From contig JALIZF010001629.1 in the NCBI GenBank assembly GCA_029948255.1, positions 233,501 to 297,500 of the forward strand: DNA of 64,000 bases, read 5' to 3'. How positions within the stretch are numbered: the first letter of the stretch is position 1; each line of letters starts with the position of its first letter. This DNA comes from Telmatactis stephensoni (lineage: Eukaryota > Cnidaria > Anthozoa > Actiniaria > Isophelliidae). Below the pieces are notes generated by a model. The model was not told where the DNA came from. It searched no databases and was given only the letters and a program-made list of their open reading frames with translations. Shown one piece after another: positions 48,865 through 61,083 of the stretch. The position numbers and the translations under genes were made by a program.

Positions 48865-49098
48865 ATGGTTAGGTAAGGGTAATGATGGTTAGGTAAGGGT
48901 AATGATGGTTAGGTAAGGGTAACGATGGTTAGGTAAGGGTGATGATGCTTAGGTAAGGGTAATGATGGTTGGGTAAGGGTAATGATGGTTAGGTAAGGGT
49001 AATGATGGTTAGGTAAGGGTAATGATGGTTAGGGTAAGGGTAATGATGGTTAGGTAAGGGTAACGATGGTTAGCAAAGGGTAATGATGCTTAGGTAAA
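48865..49098. repeat. 20-bp minisatellite, about 12 copies
   Basis: Units of GGTTAGGTAAGGGTAATGAT with a few changes (AACGAT, GATGCT, GTTGGGTAAG). Although TTAGG-rich, it is interstitial with a 20-bp period, so it is not telomeric. Confidence 0.93.
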
Positions 49099-49429
49099 CA
49101 AGACGCCGTTCACTCAGCGGACTGATTCTTGAGGAGCAGGAACGTACCTTGTGATTGAAAGAAGTTTTGAAAATCGACAATCTGTAGTAGAAACTAAACG
49201 TGGACTTTGTGACTGTAGACATTTTTGGGTATTAAGACCAGGTTGTGCTGCTTTAAATTAAAGTCATAAGCAAAGAAAAGTACAAAAATGTCTCCTACAA
49301 TTTTATGCATAAATTAATTGTAATAATATTATAATCTTTATAGTAAAAAAAATTGAAATAATCCGGAAAAATACTTAAAGGCAAAAAAAGCTTAGTCTGT
49401 CAACAAGCAATGTAAGTATAAAAAAGAAG

Positions 49430-49800
49430 AGAAAAAATGACGGAAATCAGAAAAGAAAAAAGAAAGAAAAAAAGAAAACTTTTGGCGACGACAGGATTTG
49501 AACCTGTGACTCCAAAATCGGTCCCCCCGGAAGCCAAGGTAAAAAATGAATATATGGTTGAAAAATAGGAAAAAATGAATACATTTTGGGACGATTCTCC
49601 CGAGACATTCACAGAAGCTGAGACATCGAATCGACTTACGTTAAGGATGAAGATTTCGGCCCCATCCACGCTATCCCGGTGCTACATATAACAGTTGACT
49701 TAGCCCGAAGGCCAGGGAGGGAGACGATATCCGGACCCTAATCCATACCTTTAGATATCACCTTAGACCGCTGCGCTACCTAGACACTTAATGATTTTAA
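49430..49800 (-). mobile_element. SINE with B box near its 3' end, copy 2
   Basis: Minus strand: CACAGGTTCAAATCCTGTCG (B box/T arm) at about 49489-49508, beside a pyrimidine-rich tail. GGTAGCGCAGCGGTCTAAGG (A-box-like) lies at about 49760-49785. GGGGCCGAAATCTTCATCC and flanking sequence match the copy at 3415-3680. The A and B boxes are some 260 bp apart, so this is not a tRNA gene but a composite or rearranged SINE. Confidence 0.5.
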
Positions 49801-50093
49801 TGTCTAATTGGGGTAGTCTATTCGGCGAAGTTTCACTGTGATGCTAATATGCTTGTTTCATGTCCTCTGGGAGATGACGGAACCATTCAAAGTACAGCCA
49901 TCTAATGAATGATGTGATGAATAAATAAAAAGAGTAAATATAGAAATAAATTTTCGTTGACATATTTTAGTGCATAAGGCTTCTTTACAACGTTAAGCAA
50001 CCGTTGCGCGGGAGAGTGTGGATTTTCAATCACTAAAAGTTTTTAGTTGGAAGACACATTTCTTACATCAGAAATGATCTTATTTCATTTCAG

Positions 50094-50144
50094 ACGAAGA
50101 CTGACCGAAGGCTTGAAACATCACCACTAACGGTTAAGCTTAAG
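50094..50144 (+). CDS. candidate 51-bp exon D, unassigned
   Basis: Excellent splice sites: CTTATTTCATTTCAG acceptor and AAGGTAAGTTTT donor. It is phase 0-0 and encodes TKTDRRLETSPLTVKLK. It could follow candidate exon C. No domain can be recognised from 17 residues, and an internal exon of an untranslated transcript is equally possible. Confidence 0.25.
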
Positions 50145-50794
50145 GTAAGTTTTCAAAACTTGGGTTATGAGTATGCGTTGGCACCAGTTATGCTTGGAGC
50201 GCGGTTTACGTAAAGTATCAAATGCGTCAGCACCGTGCCGCTTATTCCTTTTTCCCCCCAATTCCTTGGTGTTGCAGTCAGTTATATTTACTTGGTATAA
50301 AATAACCAGGTATAGAGAGAGAAGAGTATTTGTTTCCTTATAATATAATATAATAATATAATATGCTTGTATAGCGCTTATACAAAAGTTCTAAGCGCTT
50401 TAACACAAAAATGATAAAATTAAAACTAGAATTACAAATTAAATGCAGATTTAAACAAATGAGTTTTTAAATTCGATTTATATAGCAAGTAGGGGCACAG
50501 CTAACCCCTCTACCACTCAGATTCTATTCTCTTTGTCTTTAGTTTGTTTAAGAGACGGGAGAGGAGATTGAAACTCTTCGCCAGCCCTATAATGATGGAA
50601 ACCTTTGAAAGCCATATGTGTCGTGTTACCCCATATTTTTAGAACTCGTTCCAGTCTCCATTGGGTATTTCGAGCGACCTCTCTGGTGGCTCGCGGTAAT
50701 AGCACTTTAAAGCGAATGCATGGGATCGACATATATAGAAATTCAGGGAGAGCAAGCGACTCGTGTATGAAATAGGCTATGTAGAAAGCGTTTC

Positions 50795-50870
50795 TTGAGG
50801 GGAGAGTTGGGTTTCCTGTGTTACCAAAAACGGGGGTGCGTAACACAGGAAGCCCAACTCTCTCCCTTTC
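50795..50870. repeat. short hairpin
   Basis: GGAGAGTTGGGTTTCCTGTG and CACAGGAAGCCCAACTCTCT with a loop of about 20 bp. A 109-codon minus-strand frame across 50517-50846 uses part of it and is probably repeat-derived. Confidence 0.7.
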
Positions 50871-51094
50871 CCTTGCTTACTACTCAGACTAAGGTTGAAA
50901 AGTAATTCTAAAAATAACCAAAAACGGGACAACACGTCACATCACAAGTACCACGTGACCTCCGCGCGAACCACCCTTAGCAACTAGAGAGACTGCTGCA
51001 ATGCGGAAATTATCAAGCAAAGATAGAAATCTGCCCACATATTATATGGATGGTATGAACACCATTGAAGTGACTTTTTGTTCCACAATGTGAT

Positions 51095-51225
51095 CCCCGG
51101 TTACACGAAGGGTTAGTAGCGCTATCCGTTGAATAAATCCTTATGCAGTAGATAAAAGGATGGCATTTTGCAATCAATTTATCCAATTGATAATAAGGAT
51201 TTATCCTACGGATGGTGCTAGCCAA
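51095..51225. mobile_element. palindromic MITE, family 4, copy 2
   Basis: CCCGGTTACACGAAGGGTTA, GCGCTATCCGTTGAATAAAT, CCTTATGCAGTAGATAAAAG, then ATAAGGATTTATCCTACGGA and TGGTGCTAGCC. It has the same order of boxes as 37514-37647, but the outer right arm is eroded. Confidence 0.6.
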
Positions 51226-51647
51226 TTAGTGTTTCGAAGTCTCTAATTAACTTAAATGCGATAGAAAAATAGACCGTATCAAATAAACTGTTTATGTTAG
51301 TTTAACAAAAAAACGTTATTAATTAGGTGAAACGGCTCAACGCCGAACTTTATTGAACAAAACCAAAATGTAGAACTAAAAAACACTCAGAGAACATGCA
51401 GACAACTAGAGACTTAATAATGTACTCGAGAAAAAATAAACTATTTTAGTAGCACAATTCCGAGTAGCAAAACACTTCAGAGTTAGCCACAATTCAAAGA
51501 ACGACTTCACAAACAACTGTCATACCGACAAGAATTAGCAAACTGGTGCCTGGGAAAAGAACTTAGCCATGAACAAATCTTAGAAGAATTAACTTAGAAA
51601 GAAGTTTGTAGAGAAGTAAAAGACAACCAGGAGTTCAATTGAGTATA

Positions 51648-52040
51648 TTACAAAAAGAGTGTTTTGAAGAGAGACTGAAAAAAATCTTCAGTCCTATTGC
51701 AACCTGCACGTGAAATCATGTGATAAATCAACATATTCAATTTTTTGTCTCTTTTAGATATGAAGTGGTTCATTAACTCCGATATATCTTGACAATAAGT
51801 CAAAAACCACGAAGTATTCACAGGTACCTGTAATTCTGCTACCTTGTTACAACACCTTTCTTCTGCATGCATAAAAACGTTATACGAACGATTATCTGTC
51901 AACAGTTTTTGTACAATCTTGTTAGATTCCTTCTTTGTTTTGGAACTGATTTCTTTATTTGTAATAGCGTAGTAGTTGTGTATTGTACTTAATGCACATG
52001 TGTGTTTTAGAGACGATGCACACGTGTAGTGTTGTAAGGG
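51648..52040 (-). CDS. possible terminal exon or decayed ORF, unassigned
   Basis: An open minus-strand frame of about 130 codons with no ATG near its start. It is preceded (minus strand) by an acceptor-like GTGTCATTTCGTAG, so it could only be a 3' exon. It contains KEISSKTKKESNKIVQKLLT, then NVFMHAEERCCNKVAELQV and SELMNHFISKRDKKLNML. Composition is plausibly coding, but I recognise no family and no upstream exon. It may be an old mobile-element remnant. Confidence 0.22.
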   Translation of the reverse strand, partial: PLQHYTCASSLKHTCALSTIHNYYAITNKEISSKTKKESNKIVQKLLTDNRSYNVFMHAEERCCNKVAELQVPVNTSWFLTYCQDISELMNHFISKRDKKLNMLIYHMISRAGCNRTEDFFQSLFKTLFL

Positions 52041-52611
52041 TTTTTGTCGCCTACGAAATGACACACGTGGCAGCGCGTGCTGAAGACCAGCACAATAGTT
52101 AGTTACAGTTCAAAAGAAACTCAAATACTGGAAATAAAGAAAAATAACAGCTCAAATCAAACACATCCAATAAATTTGGTTAATATATATCAGTACAGAA
52201 ATTAATGATGGAGTAATATTTATGGACGGCACTTATAGTTATACCATGACGAAAAGTTTGCATGCGAACTCCGCTGTGCGGGTGTTTTGATGCTCGAAGT
52301 AGCAGATTTTTATGTTCACGGTTGTGTAACCGCATGAGTAATTAGAATTACGAGGGTAATTTACATTTCTTTTGTTGCTTTGATTTATTTTATTCTTTCA
52401 AAGCGCACACAAAGGCGTCGAGACAAAAAAGTACTTGGGTGATCGGTGTATTGACAGAAGACAGATGCATGGAACAAGCGATCATTCATTCGATTTCGTT
52501 GTTAAATGTTAAACATGATCACTTCTTCTAAACGATTACTTTCTTGAAAGGGAAACTGGACACGCCAGCCTGTTTTTAGTGACCGCGAGAGGTTCAAATT
52601 CTCGTTACGTT

Positions 52612-55600
52612 ATGAAACCGCCAAATTTTAGCCCAATCGTTCAAAGAGCTTGCAAGCTCTTGAAGATTGGGAATCGGAATGTCGATAGCCCTAGGCGTAA
52701 AACTTACAAAGGAATTTCATTTTCAAACGAGGTATATCAAGAAACATGTCAGCCGCTAAAGGACAGTGGGGACAGTTTTTGGCGAGGTTCACTCAGTCTG
52801 CCGCGCCATTGGAATTCAGCGTCGAATTTTCCGGCTAGCGATCACAACCACCCGCATCCACTGCGTTCATCTTTAAGGATGTATAACTATCCTCGACAAT
52901 CTGAACAAACCAAATCCAATGATTATGAAAATGTTGAAGAAATCGCGAAAGGGGGAGAGATGGATGAAGGAATTTTTACAATGGAGGTAAGATATCAAGG
53001 ATTTTGTAATATAAACGGTTATCTATCGGTGATGTGAAGTGTTTGAACATAATGTACACTGGTTTGCGGTTCATGTATTTGACAAAAAAATAATAACCTT
53101 TCCTTGGAGTGATAAAATCCATTATTTTTACCACATGAAAATGTTTACAGAATATATAGACGATTTTATATTTGAGATCTATAAAACGATGTTGTATCTG
53201 ACCATGAAAAATGCGCGGGTAAAATGAGCGCCACGTGTGGCGGGAAGCTTACTGTCTCTAAAGCCTTAAAATCAACAATATTACAAAAGCTTGATTCCTA
53301 ATTATATCAATTCTAATATATACTTTCATAGCAACATCAAAATGGATTTTTACGCTTAAATGGTTTTCTTACATTGAGCTGGGTTCTTTGAACCAAAAAC
53401 AATACACATATTCAATATTAAATAACTCATTACTTTTATGAAATACTCTCTTTCTTATATTGAAGAGATACAAGGGTGAAAAGCTGAGTTATAATTTTCT
53501 TTTTCTTACTGTGTTTACAATATAAATAAACGAGATAGGAAATAGTGTACGGAAGACCAAGCACAGTTGTATTTCCGCTTCGTCCCGCGGTAACGCCCGC
53601 TTCTACAAAAACAAAATTGTTTCTGTTTTCTTCAATAAATTAAGTATTGCATCACAAAAACAACATGCATTATAATTATGATTTTGGAGCCTCAGAATTA
53701 TCTACAAAAGACTTGACTGTAAAACGATTTTTATTGTTTACAAGTTTGTGATGTATTTTTGAAGCTTTGACAAGCACTGAGTAAGGTAAATCACTACACA
53801 AAGAAATACTGTGTGTTTGTTGTCAACCAGCCGAAGACGAAAACAAAAATATCCTAGCGTTCTTTTTACAATTCAAAATAAGATCAGGGCAACATGCTGA
53901 TAAAGTTTTGTTTAGCGTGCTAGGATTTGAGTTAGTAAACAAGTTTGTCTTACAACAAAATGGCCACAAATTAAGTATTTTTTTCTAAGATGCTGCTTGG
54001 CATTTTTTACTTAATTTAACACCTTTTAAAAGTTTTCTTTTTATTGCATTTTTTAGAAAATTGAGTTAAAACTATCATAACTTTTGGGATTTTATCTTAA
54101 TGCCACAAAAAAAGTAACAAAAGAATACGAAACAGCTGATAAACAACATGAAGATTAAGCTTTATTTCAACTAACTTCAACAATTTGAAGACAAAACATA
54201 AATTTGCACTGGAAAATTCAAGAACTTCACCAAAATGTTCTTGTAAAATCAACGCGTATTAGCTTCCAAATTTAATATGCGATTCAACTGTGTGCATTTG
54301 ATTTTGTAGCAATTAGTTTTTTACTAGCTATTTAGAATTACATTCTGCTTGTCAATCAGGCCGAAAAGAATCGGCTTTGAAATTGTAAATGTAAAACGTG
54401 GATTGTTTTACAAAAAAAGTTTAATAGCAATTTGTTACAAAATATCTTGAGCAAGTATTTTTCTCGAAAAACTTTTTAAAATCTTTGCGTGCGAAAAACC
54501 AAATTATTTCTAATTCCCTGTGAAGGTGTTTATATCGATAGCGGTTTTGTTGTACATTAGGGTTAGAAAAAATAGTTTAGTCAAGAGCTAGCATGTTGCT
54601 AACAGGTGTGAGCAAGTAGTTTCACAGCCCACTTCGCACTTCGGTTTTGAAGCCTTTGTTATTAGCCGTTCGACCAGATGAATTGAATCCTCATTGTTTT
54701 GACTCATTGTGAAAGAATTGATAAACAAAAAGATTCAATAACACTTCATCATAAAAGAAAATTCGATGCAAAATAACTGAGAACAATGTTTTGTGTTTAC
54801 TACAAATATTACAGTTTGCTTTATGAGGGAAGAATTCAGAGCACAGTGTTTCAAGATTTTCCGGCCACAAAATACACAAGGCTTTTTCTGATCATAAAAT
54901 TCTTCATTAAAGTGTGTAGAGATAGATTTCAGTTTCTTTTGAGTTGCTTGAGTTGCTTATTAAACGCCGCTCAAAATTGTTAGAATTTTGTTGCAAGAGT
55001 ATCTGATTCTTGCAGATGTTTTTTTTTTGTAATTACGTTTCACGTAGATTTACTTGTCAATTCCACAAACCTTTCCTATCCCTCAGATGTGTTTTGCTCA
55101 TCCACAGAAAAGCGTACATATTATTTCCCCATTTTTTAAGGAAAAATCTTTTTGATTTTCACTGATATTTAGTTGTCCTAAAACGGTTTCTTTTCTATGT
55201 TCAGCATTTTTCTGTTTCTATTTCATTATTTGCAACAATAAAAGGATACATTTTGTTGTGTATCTAGTAATCATGAGAATCTAAACAAAGCTGACATTCT
55301 TCCGGCGTTGTTGTCAAACTAATTAAATTTTACGAGATTTAAATAAACATAAAAACTTCTAAAACTGAAAATGAAACTGTAATGGTAAACAACTTAGATA
55401 CATCAAGTAAATGTATTTAAACATTTTAGATTGAAAAACATTTTGACTTCAACACATTCCAAAAGTTCTCTTCAAATACTGAATTACCAAAAAACTTTGG
55501 TCATTGTACAGAGGTGGTCATTGGACAGGGGTAGTCATTGTAGAGAGATGGTCATTGGACAGGGGTGGTCATTGTACAGAGATGGTCATTGTACAGAGGT

Positions 55601-57708
55601 GGTCATTGTAGAGGTGGTCATTGGACAGAGGTGGTCATTGGACAGAGGTGGTCATTGTAGAGAGATGGTCATTGGACAGGGGTGGTCACTGGACAGAGGT
55701 GGTCATTGTAGAGAAGTGGTCATTTGTACAGAGGTGGTCATTATACAGAAGCTGTCATTGTACAGAGCTGGTCATTCAGTCTTTTTTTATTCCAATTTCA
55801 GCTATCCAAACCCCCCAATGGATATATTGGTCTTGTGTTAGTCGGGGGTACAGACACGCCACTTCAAAAACACTACATCAAAGACATTCTACCCAACTCC
55901 TTCGCATCAAAGGCAGGTAGCTTGCGGATTGGAGACGAGATAATCGAGGTCAATGGGCACACGTTACGCGGAAGAACACACAGTCTGGCTCTGGCTGTCA
56001 TTCGCTCTCTTCCACCTGTAATCAAACTTGTTATTGAAAGATCAAAGGACGGGAATCGATCAATTTTGTCATCGTTTCACTACGACGAAGATACGTCCCG
56101 AGACGCAGATCCAAACATCACTTCTCCAAAAGCGCGAACAAGGAAACGAAGCGTCCTTGAAGAAGCCAACGAATCCAGTATTATCACCAAGGGTGTCAGT
56201 TCCATTATTAACGTTCAAAGGTCAGCCATCAGTCCACTAGCCAAACCGGCTAAACTGGTTAGACGGGAATCACGATGTACTTCATTCATTGGTGCTGATG
56301 ATAGTGAAGATGATGATGATGATGATGTCATAGCCCTTGGTTGTGAGGAGACGAAAAGTATCAAGGAGGGAGGGGTCCCTGAGGAGAGTAACGACTATGA
56401 GGATCGCTTAAGCATGTTGAGCAACACATCAGCCTGGTGTGCGCGTCAGGTAATTTTTGTTTCTGTAGTTACACACACCACACCTTTAACACGTTATGTG
56501 TATGATAACACCATGCAAAATGTACTGCGCATGCGCGCCTTATAAAATGCCTCCTCGGCGAAACCGTTTGGCAGTGAAGTAGACAATACTTTGTCGGCGA
56601 AACTTAAGCCACATAAGGCAAATTTAGTAAAATAACTTCATTTTAAGGACTTTGCGGATTTTTCACCCGTGCTCAAAATCTTGCGCACTCGCAGACGTTT
56701 GACCGCGGTATTGTGTTAATTGTGAATTGAATAATAATAACTAACACTCCATGATTTCAGATGATTGCTACCAAACAAGACGATCAGTTGTCCAACAACC
56801 CAGACACGGACAGCATAGAAACAACTTCAGTGTTTTCCATGAGTACCCTGTCAGACAGTCTCCCTGGTCCTTGTACTGAAGACGACTACAGAACAGAACA
56901 ACAAGCCATTGAACCAACTCTACTTACAAGACACGGCTCATTAATGAGACGCAGCATCGTAGCAGAGTCAATTATTGAGGTGGCTTCTGACGACGAGGAT
57001 GAAACATTACCTGAAGAACCAGCAATGTTCCTTCGTCGTGGTTCTTTTCGCGTTCGAGGAAGATTTAGTTTACGAGGAACAGCTTGTGAAGAGAGCGAAG
57101 AAGAGCGAACAACATGGCCTATTACAATAAGGCGCCAGAGAACTTCATTGAATTGGGACACTTTTGTACCACCTCCAGACAGACCTGTACGAAGAAGTAC
57201 CTCAGCTTGTGTTCGAAGACCCTCTTCTATGTACATCGATAGTGTCTCTACAAGTGGACTAAAACCAGTGAATACTGAACAAGTTAACGTCGCACCACGA
57301 AAACTTCAGCGTACAAATAGTGGCAGATATATCGATAAAAAGACGCTTACGACAAAAGTTTATAGGGTTTCAAATACTTGGGGATTTACAATTGCCGGAG
57401 GGACTTATTCCCCGTACGGGGATTTACCAATTCACGTATTAGACATTCAAGACTCTTTATCATCTGGTGCGCTGAGAAACGGAGATGAAATTGTTTCGTT
57501 TGGTGGTGAGAACTTTAGTAACGTTACGTTTTTAGAAGCGGAAAAGAAAATGAAAACCTTTGATAGTAATTGCGCTACGGTCATTATCAAACGGAAATTC
57601 CTTCAACGCAGGAAAACGCAAGTTTGTAGTTCGTATGCTGACGCATGGAACGAGCAGGCAAGAGAAGCAAGACGATTGAAAAGCCGCCCAGAATCCTTGT
57701 ACTGCTGA
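52612..57708 (+). CDS. two-PDZ-domain scaffold protein
   Basis: Three coding exons, 52612-52986, 55802-56449 and 56761-57708, all phase 0, give 656 residues. Exon 1 (1-125) is disordered, basic then acidic, beginning MKPPNFSPIVQRACKLLKIG. PDZ1 lies at about 130-210: carboxylate loop YIGLVLVGG, then YIKDILPNSFASKAGSLRIG, DEIIEVNGHTLRGRTHSLAL and KLVIER. A linker holds an Asp run (about 288-297) and Arg-Arg-Gly/Ser motifs (RRGSF, RHGSL, RRSTS) that look like basophilic kinase sites. PDZ2 is at about 540-620: WGFTIAGG, IHVLDIQDSLSSGALRNGDE, then ATVIIKRK. PDZ domains bind C-terminal peptides of membrane proteins and assemble complexes. The pairing resembles parts of IL16/PDZD2-type proteins, but I cannot name an orthologue. 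ATG 52612 is the first in-frame ATG; the frame is open a little further upstream. Confidence 0.85.
53040..55490 (+). other. intron 1 of the two-PDZ gene
   Basis: 2.8 kb of AT-rich intron between 52987 and 55801. Apart from the minisatellite at its 3' end I see no mobile element or exon that I can support. Confidence 0.55.
55496..55778. repeat. 16-17-bp minisatellite next to a splice acceptor
   Basis: About 16 imperfect units of GAGGTGGTCATTGGACA / GAGGTGGTCATTGTACA. The array stops about 25 bp before the acceptor (TTCCAATTTCAG) of the PDZ1 exon at 55802. It is within the intron, and frames crossing it are artefacts. Confidence 0.93.
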
Positions 57709-58401
57709 TAATGTACATGAGATCATTTCTGTCTTACAATCCACAACAGCATGTTGTTACGCATGCGCAAACGTTGAACCTTCTACGCAGGCGCAAATAG
57801 CGTGATGTCATATCCGTCCCATAGTGGGAAGCCATATTTTCCAAATGCACGAAGTTTGTGATTATATTCACTTTGCACTATCAACTACTAAAGATATTCC
57901 CACTGTACAATCGATTTTTCACACACATAACTTCATTTTTGTCGCTCAAACAGTCAGAAACTTGGCACATCGTATGTAAAATCACCAGATGATAAGATAA
58001 ACTCTTTTACACGAATATCATCATAACCAAGGACACGGTAATGCTTGTTTTAACGGCAGGTAAGAGCCTGATACACTGATTGTAAATGTTTGGACACACA
58101 AGACAACATTCCTCACAACACAGTTGCACCGTGTTTCCACCCCAGTCGTGTTCGCCACGTCGCAGAAGTAGAACTCGATCCTAAACCTGCAACTGTTGCA
58201 GGGGTGGACACACGATGAAACTCTGTGTTCCGCGCAATATTCCAAAAACAAAGTTGAAGGGAAAATTGCTTCGGATCTAAACTATCTTGATAAGCAACTT
58301 AATTGCAAATCACATTATATAGTAATACATAGAAAAGCATCATCACATACAAGACTCCATAGCAACTGTTACTAACAACGCGGTAGCCACGGTCACGTCA
58401 C

Positions 58402-58407
58402 AATAAA
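58402..58407 (+). promoter_or_regulatory. possible poly(A) signal of the two-PDZ gene
   Basis: AATAAA about 0.7 kb after the stop codon. A second AATAAA occurs at 58541-58546. The latter lies only 7 bp from the stop codon of the convergent gene, so the 3' ends of the two PDZ genes may abut or overlap. Confidence 0.4.
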
Positions 58408-58552
58408 CTTATTTCTAGATTTAGACAGTTGTCATAGTAACAATGCTGACGTAGGACTATTTTTGTCTCGATTTTTGTGATAAATTTATAGAAATTTGGA
58501 ATAAACTTTCTATGATATTGTCAAATATCTAAATGTAAACAATAAAAATACT

Positions 58553-60220
58553 CTAGTACACTCGTGCTCGTTTGATGGTCAGTTGTACAACGTTTTGCTC
58601 TGAGCATTCTCTCAACAACTTAATAGCAGCACCTGTAGTACACTCACCCACTTGATAACCATTGATCTGTGGAAATAAATGTAGAAATAGTCTATTGTAT
58701 AATTTCTTGATTTATCAATGATTCATGACTGCTATCGCGTTTATTTCATGATTGTATAATAATTGGTATGTTATGCGTGCTCTGATTGGTCGAGAATCGT
58801 GTATGATTACAGTACACACGTATAGATGACGTTATGAAATCTTATCCGCGCTTTGATTAGTAGAAATGTTTTGATGAATATTACATAAAACAAATAGATT
58901 CCATTCTTCCGTGGCCTGTATTCTAATAGATGCACTGAAGACCTCAACATCACATTTTGACGTCATCTGAGCATCTATTAGAGTACAGACGCACGGAAAT
59001 TGCAATCTCTTTGTTAAGTGTATCATCGATATATAAAAACGTGGATTTTCATTTTGGCTTTTCAAAGAACAATCGTCATCAATTCAGTTTGATGCCCTCA
59101 AATTTCGTGGCAATTAAGAAGGAAAAGAGGAACGAGTGAATTTCAGTTGGCGCAGGCGGTGATGGAACTATTGAATAAAAACATGAGAGAGCCGTCTTAC
59201 CGATACTATAACATCACCGGGCTTTAGTTTGCCATCAGCCGGACTACCAGGTATAAGACAGCTCACGGAGATTCCTGATAAGTCGGGTAGGTACGATGTG
59301 GTGTAAACAGAAGGATTTTCAAGGACGATACCAATATGTTGACATGGATCTATCAAAATAAAGTGTTGTAAATCATTAGAGAGCTAAGCTTGACTTACGC
59401 GAGAACTGAACGGCAAAGACGATCATGTGACCTGCATTTTCGCGCCTGAAACGCGAAATTCCTCACCTTCGCGTTGAAATGACAAAATGGCAAAACGCAA
59501 CAAACAGTAAGTCATGTGATCCTCTCTGTCGTTTCCCGTAGTGTACGTAAAGCTTAGTTCTCTATTGGTGGTACCATGATTGTGGTACCGTGATTATCAG
59601 AGCTTTTTCCCTCCCGCCCACTGCAATCGGCCAGCCGAAGAGGCGAACGAGCTGCGAAAAATTTTTAGGTAGTGTTGGCGGGAAGTTGTAGTAACGGACG
59701 GCCCCGAGCAATCATCCAAATAACTTTGAATGTTGATTCAAAATGACGCTGACAAGCTTGTAGTATATGCCTATCCACATACCTTTCTTAATCTTAATAG
59801 ATTGACAAGAGACAAACGAGTTGTCACTGAATTCTTCAGTGGGAGTAAATGCTTTATTCTCAATGCCAGTCATGAAGTCTGAAAACATAGAAGATGTCGT
59901 TATAATTGACACACTAAATCACTTCAAATATAGTGTCTTTTGAGTGACCAACGTCGTCGGAGTAACGTGGTAAAACCCACAAAAATCGACATCTGGTTTA
60001 CGTCAAAAACCTGAGAAAACTCGACGTCGGCGATAACGAAAACCTAACGAAAACCCGACGACGTCGGGATTACGGTCGGAAAACACGATTTCACGACGTA
60101 ATTACGTCGAAAATCCTAGGATAATGGGACATGTTGGCTACAAACGTAGCTTTGAAGGGAACTGAGTGTCATCTACAACACAATTAATCCTACCGCACTT
60201 ATCCACTGACTCGGCCATTC
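58553..60220 (-). CDS. small single-PDZ-domain protein, 127 residues
   Basis: Four minus-strand exons: 60196-60220 (MAESVDKC and one base), 59783-59878, 59201-59349, 58553-58666. All junction phases agree (1, 1, 0). Residues 9-41 are a polar linker. Residues about 44-123 form one PDZ domain: HIGIVLE (carboxylate-binding loop), GISVSCLIPGSPADGKLKPG, DVIVSINGYQVGECTTGAAI, then VVQLTIKR. The stop TAG follows RARVY. It has no signal peptide or membrane segment, so a cytosolic adaptor is expected. It resembles free-standing single-PDZ proteins in size, but not PDZD11 or TAX1BP3 in sequence as I know them. The first exon is very short and is the least certain part. The gene is tail to tail with the two-PDZ gene, 844 bp apart at the stop codons. 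Confidence 0.75.
59379..59563. mobile_element. 185-bp palindromic element in the small PDZ gene
   Basis: GAGAGCTAAGCTTGACTTAC and GTACGTAAAGCTTAGTTCTC are end complements, continuing through GATCATGTGACC / GTCATGTGATC and two copies of a TTTTCGCG..CGCGAAAT-like core. It lies in the intron between the second and third exons. Confidence 0.65.
59930..60120. other. CpG-rich ACGTCG-repetitive tract in intron 1 of the small PDZ gene
   Basis: Contains AACGTCGTCGGAGTAACGTG, CTCGACGTCGGCGATAACGA, CCGACGACGTCGGGATTACG and ACGACGTAATTACGTCG. Short palindromic ACGT/GACGTC boxes recur. It may be another element remnant or a regulatory tract; nothing distinguishes them. Confidence 0.35.
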
Positions 60221-61083
60221 GTGTCTTTTGCATAATAATTGTACTTAATATCAAAATAATTAATACAAATCATGAAATTGGTAGAAATTCGATTCTTTTT
60301 CAATGAAAAAATAAATGAAAGAAATTTCGTATATCAATAAAAAATATATTTACCTTAATAAAAATAACAATTTATATCGAGCTGTCGAGTTCTTATTGAT
60401 TGATTCGTCTGAAATGATAAATATGTGGGAAAGAAAATCTGTGACACACATGAAGTACAAACACTCCGTTACTTTACTGTTATTCCCAGTCTTAGGCCTT
60501 AACTTGGACGGACTCTGAGTAGAAATTAGTACTGTTTTTCTGAGTTGTTTTAGCAAAATAAAGTTCCCAGTTATTTTAAATGACAACTCTTGATGCATCA
60601 AAGTAGTCGATCATCAGAGGTGATCGCTTACCGCGGCTTACATTTTGTGTATACAATGGTATAGAGACCGTTATGTACCATTCTTGTCTAAATACAAGTA
60701 ATATTGATTTCTATAAAATATGTGTACATCATCAAATGAGTAGACTTACTGCAAACTGATAATCTACCCTGCTATGTATATACAAAGCTTGTGACCAAAT
60801 CATTTGTAGATATTTACCTTATCAGTATTTAGACATTGCATCAGTCTTGAATTCACAATTATATCTTAAAGAAATCTCGTTATCAAACGTATTATCAAAT
60901 ATCTCTCTGATAATAAGATTTAGCAGTGCTACATGTTATAAATTCTTAAAGGATGATGTTATGATAACATTTGATGTTAAATGACGCACGGGAAGACGAA
61001 TGGCATGCAAATTTTGTTTCGATTAAGTGAAGTGGAAAGACTTTAAAAGGGTCCCTGACCAAGAGATAAAATTAGTTTAGGGG

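Noticed and set aside
48865..49098. Interstitial telomere
   Set aside because: TTAGG appears, but the period is 20 bp and not TTAGGG.
50517..50846. 109-codon minus-strand frame
   Set aside because: Ends in a hairpin repeat, and no domain is recognisable.
55431..55841. 136-codon frame before the PDZ1 exon
   Set aside because: Encodes the GTGGTCATTG minisatellite; the real exon starts at 55802.
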